Positions 60,701-64,000 of a stretch of DNA of 64,000 nt are shown here, one piece after another (positions within the stretch are counted from its first letter, which is position 1; each line of letters starts with the position of its first letter). The notes beneath the pieces were generated by a model. That model did not search any database and was not told the DNA's origin. It saw only the letters and a list, made by a program, of their open reading frames with translations. The stretch is taken from assembly GCA_029237695.1 (NCBI GenBank), contig CM055268.1, positions 56,939,131 to 57,003,130 on the forward strand. The letters run 5' to 3'. The DNA is from Conchocele bisecta (Eukaryota; Mollusca; Bivalvia; Lucinida; Thyasiridae). The translations under genes were made by a program, and so were the position numbers.

Positions 60701-63313
60701 GCCCTGTGCTAAATCCACAAGGTCACATACTTCTATGAACACATTTTCTAGTTTATTAAACTTCACACATGCATTGAAGACGACCCAAAGGTGTGTCACA
60801 CGTAAGAATGACAACTATTGCGTCGTTAATTTCTTAGTTATCTCCCATTGTTGTTTCGTGCACTGATTTCGTGTCCGGAGCATAACTCGTACACCCTTTG
60901 GAATATTTTCATGAAACTTCACACATGCATAGACCACGACCCTAAAGGTGTGTCACGCAAGAATGACAACTCTTGCATCACTAAATTTTTAGTTATCTCC
61001 CTTTGTTATTTCCGTCACATATTTTGTCTCCGGAGCATAACTCGAACACCCTTTTTTCAAACTACTTGTGTATCTGGGGAGGGGGATACACATGCGCTTG
61101 TCGACAAGCGTCCATTTCTAGTTCTATTATTCGGTTGTCAGGCTGGACCAGACTTATGAGAATATTATATATATGGCTGCTGAGTGCCAGAACGTCATAT
61201 AAGTTGGTGCTCAGCGAATTGATAATTTGCTAGTACGGCTGCTCACACTGGTGACAGCTGATGCCAGATGTTGAATGCCGGTCTCGTGCTTGAGCTAGCC
61301 GGACTATGTGATCATATTTTACATATGTATGGCGTCCAACATGGGGCTGCCAACTTCCATATACATGTAGCTCAGCGCTCGGTATTCTTATCATTAACTT
61401 GTTTACACTGGTCTCGTCCTTGAGCGAGCCGGACCAGCAATACAGAAAATACACTACCTATTTGTGGCGCCCAATGAGGGACTGCCGCTTTTATATAGCC
61501 CAGTGTTCGGTGTTTTGATCACACGGTTCATTAAGCTGGTCTCATGCTTGAGTTGGCATTACCAGCTGAAAGACAGATAATACGTTACATATTGTTGGCG
61601 CCCAACGGAGGAATGCCATACATTAATATAATATACCCTTATTAGCAGTATTCTGATAATGACGTTGCTTAAACTGGTCTCGTGCTTGGGCTAGCCGGAC
61701 CAGCAGAAGCAAAAAATACCATACACTGATTTTGTGCCGTGACAATCTTGGTTGAACAAGTTAAATTAGAGAATTACCTTTTTGGAAACTTTATAAACAC
61801 AATGTTTAAATGCTAAAGCAATTGCAATACATAATTACATTCGATGTTATTGTCATAGAATATGAAATGACAATAATATGTAATCTGATGACAGGCAAAA
61901 AGGTACTATTTGGCAGCCATTTTGACCACCCAAGGCCATTTTGAAATCGGAAACCCCTATATAAAAAGTTTCATGCTTTCTGCTGAAAGGGTGACATCTT
62001 GGTCACATATAGACTTCTGTATATGTGAGATTAAATGGACGTTGCCAGATCGGAGAAGTGGGTTTTCTCTAGGTACATGTACTCTCACATTAATAACCAC
62101 TCTTACACCTCCATCTGTGCTAACAGAAGCATTTGTATAAGTTCCCTCGTGATTGTAATAAATGCGAAATTAATAAAGTGTATTACCTGAAAGATGTTTG
62201 TAGCCTCCAGAACAGTTTGATTGGACCCTATGGCTGTAGTACACAGTATGACATCATGTTTGCGAATTTCGTCAATCGACGCCTCCCGAACTAGGTGCTT
62301 GTATGTTCTCAAAAGCTTTGGGTTTGACTTATAGCCAGGTGCTTTAAACATTTTGTCGATGGCTTTTATTTCTTCTGCCTTTGGATTTCCTTTTTTCCTA
62401 ATGAGATGATGGAGTGCAATGTCGTTAAGTTCGCAATCCGCCCTCGCCACTCTGGCACTGTTCTTTCTGAATAATTGTCGATCAGGAATTGGGAAGTCAG
62501 TTTCTTCGATGGAACGACTGTAAACCCGGATAATGTTTGGGCACAGGTCACCCAGTCGATTCAGCATCCACCCTGTAATCATAGAGATAGTCACTTCAGC
62601 ATCCAGCCTGTAATCACAGATAACAGGGTCCATGATTGTAAAACATGTTGCGTACATACTCCGTTCTCAGGCACAAAATCAGGAAGTTTGATCAGTCAAT
62701 ACAGATCCGTGTTCGTAAATTTAGTCAGTAAGTGGGCGAGAAAAAGTATCTATCCAATGCACTTGTATTATGCAAGGATATTCCATCCTCATGATCAGAA
62801 ACTCAGTAAGCTTGTAAATAATGATAACATATTCTGACCACTCAGGAGGAATATCTGTGCCCCACACTGCCTCATACCAGAGCATATGAACAACACTCTT
62901 TACCACATTTTCTACTCGAGTAAAAGAAGATACTGTGGTACACAAATGCCCCAAGTGGCAGATGGGAGAAACTCCGGCAAACTTCTTAACCAAATCCACG
63001 GACACATAGATGGACACACAGTCCAAATAATATACATGTATGACTCCCGGCTTTACCAAGACAGAGGGCATAAAAAACTATATCAAGTGAGAAGGGGCTC
63101 AAACCCCTTTAGGTAAATTCAGGTTAACCGCACTACAACATGTCTCAATTTCAGAGAAGACAAACGTCCACCTACTTGCCACCAGGTCCACAGACTTATT
63201 GGACGGTCCACAGAACAGGGCCTGATTTCTTTGGTTGCCCTGTATCGCCCAGTTTCTGTTTATCTTGTCAAACAAGTAGAGTAGCTTGATTCCCGTGTAC
63301 GTCTTACCAGTTC
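45511..63313 (-). CDS. HELZ2: HELZ2-like UPF1-type SF1 helicase, 3' part of a spliced gene (7 exons in window)
   Basis: Seven exons joined through GT-AG introns give about 505 C-terminal residues with no stop or frameshift; every junction phase agrees. Seen in order: Walker A GTGKT (residues 1-5), motif Ia CGPSNKS, motif II IIDEAG, motif III LIGDHKQLRP, motif IV DTQYRM, motif V VVSSQGGEWDYV, motif VI DPHQINVALTRARKGL. The wording around motifs V and VI (FSTVRS, GFITDP) is typical of HELZ2 and less so of UPF1, SMUBP2 or ZNFX1. The vertebrate protein has two helicase units around an RNB exonuclease domain and is interferon-linked, acting on RNA; this would be the C-terminal unit. Upstream exons lie beyond position 64000. 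Introns are 0.6, 8.8, 2.7, 1.1, 1.1 and 1.9 kb. Which of several bivalve paralogues it is cannot be told. Confidence 0.9.
45741..47657 (-). other. Intron F-G with several MITEs
   Basis: Contains a T1-like piece (46000-46115), a D MITE (46490-46700) and a 534-bp inverted-repeat MITE (46789-47322). No coding sequence was recognised. Confidence 0.75.
46789..47322. mobile_element. MITE with ~90-bp terminal inverted repeats
   Basis: CTGTAAGCTGTACGGGCCGG opens it and CCGGCCTGTACAGCTTACAG closes it. The pairing continues through TATGATAAG, CACCCGCAAGAT and AGGTAAGTGCTTCAATTTTAC. It lies in intron F-G. Confidence 0.88.
47658..47825 (-). CDS. HELZ2: Helicase exon F: motifs V and VI
   Basis: 168 bp starting after CATCCAG, completing Gly of SSQGGEWDYV, and ending IIVG|GTAAGT in phase 1. 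FSTVRSLP, LGFITDPHQINVALTRARKGL and the arginine-containing motif VI are close to vertebrate HELZ2. The arginine finger position (LTRAR) is present, so the ATPase appears intact. A T2 transposon with TTAA ends begins 22 nt upstream of the acceptor AG and therefore supplies most of the branch-point region. Confidence 0.93.
47849..48096. mobile_element. T2 MITE with TTAA ends next to exon F
   Basis: TTAACCCTTTCACCCCTAAG at the left and GGTGTTGAAAGGATTAA at the right. The central dyad GTTCGTCACGAGCCGGC matches other T2 copies. Its edge lies 22 nt upstream of the exon F acceptor. Confidence 0.85.
48370..48945 (-). repeat. Tandem array derived from the exon E donor region
   Basis: Copies of TATCTACAAACCTTGACTTG followed by AAACTACTGTGTTAACGTCG start near 48506, 48623, 48721 and 48832, with a weaker copy near 48405; the true exon edge is at 48935-48966. 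Unit length is 98-117 bp. On the minus strand each unit has CAAGTCAAGGTTTGTAGATA, the exon E end plus donor. Confidence 0.9.
48946..49096 (-). CDS. HELZ2: Helicase exon E: up to motif V
   Basis: 151 bp from TTTACAG|GTGAAA to CAAG|GTTTGT, ending in phase 1. It encodes VKLYCDLTENVEG, then INIISQYNAQCHEIREAL (the conserved 'I-SQYNAQ' strand of HELZ2/UPF1 helicases) and TVVSSQ, the first half of motif V (equivalent to TVDSFQG/TVHSSQG). The last ~30 bases with the splice donor are repeated about five times downstream in the intron (48370-48945). Confidence 0.9.
49225..49430 (+). mobile_element. D MITE, partial
   Basis: GTTCGCTATTCCATCAATGA, GCAATATAGATCGTTATCAG and GCTACACTGGAAG match the right half of D. 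It lies in intron D-E. Confidence 0.6.
49800..50050 (+). mobile_element. D MITE
   Basis: CTGCGACAGGAGAAATGGGA at the left and TTTCTCCAGTCATTGCCACA at the right, with CATTGATGGAATGGCAAACA inside. Confidence 0.75.
50243..50467 (-). CDS. HELZ2: Helicase exon D: start of RecA2 domain
   Basis: 225 bp, 75 codons, phase 0 at both ends. After the acceptor CCAG the reading is NPQICLFPSKQFYDG, the expected continuation of QYRM in UPF1/HELZ2 helicases (QYRM-hP-I-xFPS). The rest (LSIWPRDGKGDYPHVMIHVEG) corresponds to the variable strand-rich part of the second RecA-like domain. The exon closes with QEVQLV before GTATGT. The junctions were chosen by frame continuity with exons C and E. Confidence 0.88.
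50688..50905. mobile_element. Long hairpin MITE in intron C-D
   Basis: GGTCATCCACAGGTGGAAGA / TCTTCCACCTGTGAGATCAT and CCATTACCCCACCCACTTGG / CCAAGTGGGTGGGGTAATGG pair. The centre is ATCTTCTATCTATAATAGAAGAT. Confidence 0.9.
50985..51400. repeat. T2 fragment and a CCATGGGCTGTTG-family fragment
   Basis: CCGTCTTTTCATAAATGGAC and GTGACAATTGGATTGGTCAG are T2 words (~51020-51110). AAAACCATGGGCTGTTGTGT at ~51143 also occurs at 63747. Confidence 0.5.
51838..51940. repeat. AT-rich palindrome (~45-bp arms)
   Basis: AGTTCACATATTGAATTTTT and its inverse at the other end, with GCTCGCTACTGCACTCGC as loop. Confidence 0.85.
52237..52508. repeat. Dispersed repeat, shared with ~43085-43260 and ~36740-36890
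   Basis: CAAACAAGGTGAACA(G/T)AAGTC, GTCATATGCAAAACAAAG and GTATCGGC(T/G)AGGGGA recur at 43090-43255 and, in part, near 36850. No ends were defined. Confidence 0.55.
52683..53067. mobile_element. Short DNA-transposon remnant with GGCGGATCCAG ends
   Basis: TAGGCGGATCCAGGAGGGGG at the left; CTGGATCCGCCCCTGG at the right, both followed inward by ACGCCCCCTCTA-type words. No coding capacity. Confidence 0.75.
53188..53406 (-). CDS. HELZ2: Helicase exon C: motifs II, III and IV
   Basis: 219 bp, phase 0 at both ends, between ACAG|GTGATA and CGGATG|GTATGT. It encodes VIIDEAG (Walker B, with the DEAG form used by UPF1-like helicases), CSEPQCLVPL, VVLIGDHKQLRPII (motif III) and DTQYRM (motif IV). All catalytic positions expected here are present. 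A D-family MITE starts about 30 bp upstream of the acceptor (53437-53712). The intron before it is the largest in the gene, 8.8 kb. Confidence 0.93.
53437..53712 (+). mobile_element. D MITE just upstream of exon C
   Basis: GACCGGATAAATGGGGCTTA at the left, AAAACCCATAAGCCCCATTT at the right, CATTGACGGAATGGCGAACA inside. Confidence 0.8.
53883..54042. mobile_element. Inverted-repeat MITE (~45-bp arms)
   Basis: AATATATGGTTAGTGACGTC / CGGCACTAACCATATATT and GAATATAAAATATACTCGGTT / its inverse flank a C-rich centre. Confidence 0.88.
54848..56026 (+). mobile_element. G element with ~162-bp internal tandem repeats
   Basis: Starts TATGCCCCACCACGATAGTG, then a CCGTCC-rich leader. About six units follow, each with GGGTCAAGGTCACATAC, CTTCAAAAACTTTAACGCTC and CATATACGCATTGCTCTAAT. 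It ends GTGGGGCATCCGTGTTCTAT, TTTTCTAG. There is no protein-coding sign. Confidence 0.85.
56100..57570. other. Intron B-C stretch, nothing firmly recognised
   Basis: Rich in GCTCAGC/GCTGAGC and CCCAGC words, with a 111-codon open frame of no recognisable family and a short (TA)n run at ~57456-57474. It may be a diverged relative of the 61150-61735 array. Confidence 0.35.
57575..58095 (+). repeat. ~150-bp tandem repeat element, three units
   Basis: Opens with CCCCCGGACTCCGTCGGGGG. Units with CATAACTCGAACACCCTTTG, CATGAAACTTCACA(T/C)ATGC and GAATGACAACTCTTGCATAG begin near 57650, 57801 and 57951. A 198-codon open frame on the minus strand simply follows the repeat. Confidence 0.85.
58310..59900 (+). 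repeat. Higher-order T-rich tandem repeat
   Basis: ACATTTCCGTAAACTG starts units near 58312, 58613, 58850, 58988, 59305, 59522 and 59657. Three unlike units make a ~670-bp block, and the block is repeated. Units share ATGTGGACCTGTGCA, CTGGGCTCCAGTAG and long T runs; CTGTGCATGTGCTAGCATGT marks the longer unit. Confidence 0.9.
59911..59982. repeat. Perfect-arm hairpin
   Basis: CAATTATTGACTAGTGAGCC and GGCTCACTAGTCAATAATTG flank a ~24-base loop. Confidence 0.92.
60138..60752 (+). mobile_element. G element nested inside the ~150-bp repeat element
   Basis: TTATGCCCCACCACGATAGT to TCTATGAACACATTTTCTAG. It splits the word CCTTTGGAATATTTTCATGA: CTTTGGAATATT precedes it, and TTATTAAACTTCACACATG follows. 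Confidence 0.85.
60753..61115 (+). repeat. ~150-bp repeat element, continuation and end
   Basis: Two further units (CATAACTCG at ~60881 and ~61036) and the end GGGGGATACACATGCGCTTG, matching the opening GGGGGATAC at 57590. Confidence 0.75.
61150..61735 (+). repeat. ~125-bp tandem array carrying PBS-like 18-mers
   Basis: GCTTGAGC(T/G)AGCCGGACCA, then TGGCG(C/T)CCAA(T/C)(G/A)(A/T)GGG, then GC(C/T)CAG(T/C)G(T/C)TCGGT recur in about five units near 61165, 61290, 61410, 61535 and 61665. TGGCGCCCAAC-GGG-type words are the usual tRNA primer-binding sites next to the 5' LTR of Gypsy-type elements. Confidence 0.75.
61740..62186 (-). other. Intron B-C proximal part
   Basis: AT-rich. GGCAGCCATTTTGACCACCC at ~61913 resembles a Y module. 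No exon found. Confidence 0.45.
62187..62572 (-). CDS. HELZ2: Helicase exon B: region between motifs Ia and II
   Basis: 386 bp; starts after ATTACAG and finishes the split arginine from exon A, then encodes 128 residues ending ATNIFQ before a GTAATA donor in phase 0. IIRVYS, EETDFPIP and DVILCTTAIGSN are characteristic of the accessory insertion and motif Ib region in HELZ2-type proteins. The acceptor lies in a 35-bp tandem duplication, so a second nearly identical acceptor sits 35 bp upstream; its use would give a stop after five codons. Confidence 0.9.
62573..62629 (-). repeat. 35-bp tandem duplication across the exon B acceptor
   Basis: TTCAGCATCCA(C/G)CCTGTAATCA starts at 62560 and again at 62595. 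Each copy has ATTACAGG(G/C)TGGATGCTGA on the minus strand, so two acceptors lie 35 bp apart. Confidence 0.93.
62808..62897 (-). pseudogene. Possible LINE reverse-transcriptase fragment
   Basis: The minus strand reads VVHMLWYEAVWGTDIPPEWS, then EYVIIIYKL. The L-x(5-7)-W-x(3)-IP-x-EW-x(4)-I-x-IYK pattern resembles the segment before RT motif 1 in jockey/CR1-type LINEs. It is only ~30 residues, in intron A-B, so could be chance. Confidence 0.3.
63176..63313 (-). CDS. HELZ2: Helicase exon A: Walker A (motif I) and motif Ia
   Basis: The exon begins after TTTACAG, completing a split glycine codon, and reads GTGKTYTGIKLLYLF, then QALFCGPSNKSVDLVA. It stops at GGCAA|GTAGG (minus strand), leaving one base (phase 1). 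TGKT is the nucleotide phosphate-binding loop and GPSNKSVD is motif Ia in HELZ2-type helicases. The GPP that normally precedes GTGKT must be in the upstream exon outside the window. A partial copy of the first ~35 bases of this exon, with its acceptor, lies about 300 bp upstream in the gene direction. Confidence 0.9.
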
Positions 63314-63397
63314 CTGTAAAATATCATAGAAGGTTCAAGTCAATTGGAGTTAGGGTTGTGGATATTTTGGGTACTTAAAAACTTTAACCCAGATTAA

Positions 63398-63583
63398 AAC
63401 TAGAAATGTGACCTGTCGGCACACGAATTTCACAAAGTATGTGACCTTGACCTGGGCTTAGCGGGGGCGGGACGATCATGGATTTGTCGAAGGGTAGTAG
63501 AGCATCATTATAGCAATATGTGTTACGGACGTCGGTAACACCATATGCACCCCCCCTCCACCATTCGGTGGCGGGGCATAAGT
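63398..63583 (-). mobile_element. G element, short copy
   Basis: On the minus strand it opens TTATGCCCCGCCACCGAATG, includes GGTCAAGGTCACATAC and ends ACATTTCTAGT. It abuts the partial copy of exon A. Confidence 0.75.
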
Positions 63584-63635
63584 AGCAGCTTGATTTCTGT
63601 GTATGTCTTACCAGTCCCTGTAAAATATCACAGAA
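63580..63635 (-). pseudogene. Partial duplicate of exon A (acceptor plus Walker A)
   Basis: About 55 bp match 63274-63331 with a few changes. It keeps TTTACAG|GGACTGGTAAGAC and reads TGKTYTEIKLL in the same phase, then runs into a G element. Confidence 0.9.
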
Positions 63636-63746
63636 CTAGCGTCATGTGTCATGTGAGACATTTTTTAATTAATAACAGTTGTTTCAAGTCAGCAGTCACG
63701 AATCGTATTTATACAATTTTAAATGTGTATATTTGTAAGGAATAAA

Positions 63747-63872
63747 ACCATGGGCTGTTGTATTTACTGTAGTTTGAATAACATCTGGTCTGTTTAAAGT
63801 GTGGACTCCTCGCAAACTTTAAACAGACCACATGTTTTTAATACTACAGTAAACGCAATAGCCCATGGTTTT
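63747..63872. mobile_element. Hairpin MITE (CCATGGGCTGTTG ends)
   Basis: AAAACCATGGGCTGTTGTAT and ATAGCCCATGGTTTTC, with TACTGTAGT / ACTACAGTA and GGTCTGTTTAAAGT / ACTTTAAACAGACC, form nested stems. Confidence 0.88.
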
Positions 63873-64000
63873 CTTACTTATATTAACATTGCATTTTCTT
63901 ATAGTTTCACAAATATAAACTAGAAATTATGTTTGTAAAACATGAACATACCCCCATGGCATAATGGACTGTAACTAGAGATTGTGTATAAAAAAGAAAA

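Noticed and set aside
63580..63635. A second helicase gene beginning here
   Set aside because: Only ~55 bp around the acceptor and Walker A are duplicated; the reading runs straight into a transposon.

Overview
The window is eukaryotic, and most likely from a bivalve mollusc (inference). It carries a multi-exon gene with GT-AG introns, tRNA-derived and other retroposons, dense miniature DNA transposons, and repeat families with internal units of about 150-165 bp that resemble those of heterodont clams. No bacterial-type operon, rRNA gene or functional tRNA gene was seen. Roughly 63.7 kb of 64 kb is intronic or intergenic and almost all of it is repeat-derived. Repeat names used below are local labels: R (410-bp retroposon), T1/T2/T3 (TTAA-flanked MITEs), D (dyad MITE with a GACCAGTGTAG core), G (element with GCCCCACC ends), Y (long inverted-arm element built of CAAGATGGC modules).

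The one confidently recognised gene lies on the minus strand from beyond the right edge to a stop codon at 45511-45513. Seven exons (63176-63313, 62187-62572, 53188-53406, 50243-50467, 48946-49096, 47658-47825, 45511-45740) join in compatible phase with no stop or frameshift. They give the last ~505 residues of a UPF1-like superfamily 1 helicase of the HELZ2 type, with all helicase motifs from Walker A to motif VI in order. Three of its six internal splice junctions have copied exon edges beside them: the start of the Walker A exon, the start of the next exon, and the end of the motif V exon, which has become a tandem array. A T2 transposon sits 22 nt from another acceptor.

Layout: 1-7 kb holds AT-rich sequence, Y-type modules, an R copy, a 155-bp satellite, T2/T3 MITEs and a 21-bp array. 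7.04-25.60 kb and 26.11-36.83 kb are two copies of one region on either side of a 500-N gap. The similarity ends exactly at the gap on both sides, which is what two overlapping contigs (two haplotypes) look like after being placed end to end. The copies differ by a 6.0-kb DNA-transposon-like insertion, a 2.1-kb insertion with a LINE remnant, a 320-bp indel, a tRNA-SINE and an R retroposon, and so supply empty sites for these elements. 36.8-45.5 kb holds MITEs, a hammerhead-ribozyme-like motif, a 75-bp satellite and a ~610-bp tandem duplication. 45.5-63.3 kb is the helicase gene; its 8.8-kb intron contains nested G elements, a higher-order T-rich repeat and a tandem array carrying primer-binding-site-like 18-mers. 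63.3-64 kb is intron with a partial Walker A exon copy and a hairpin MITE.
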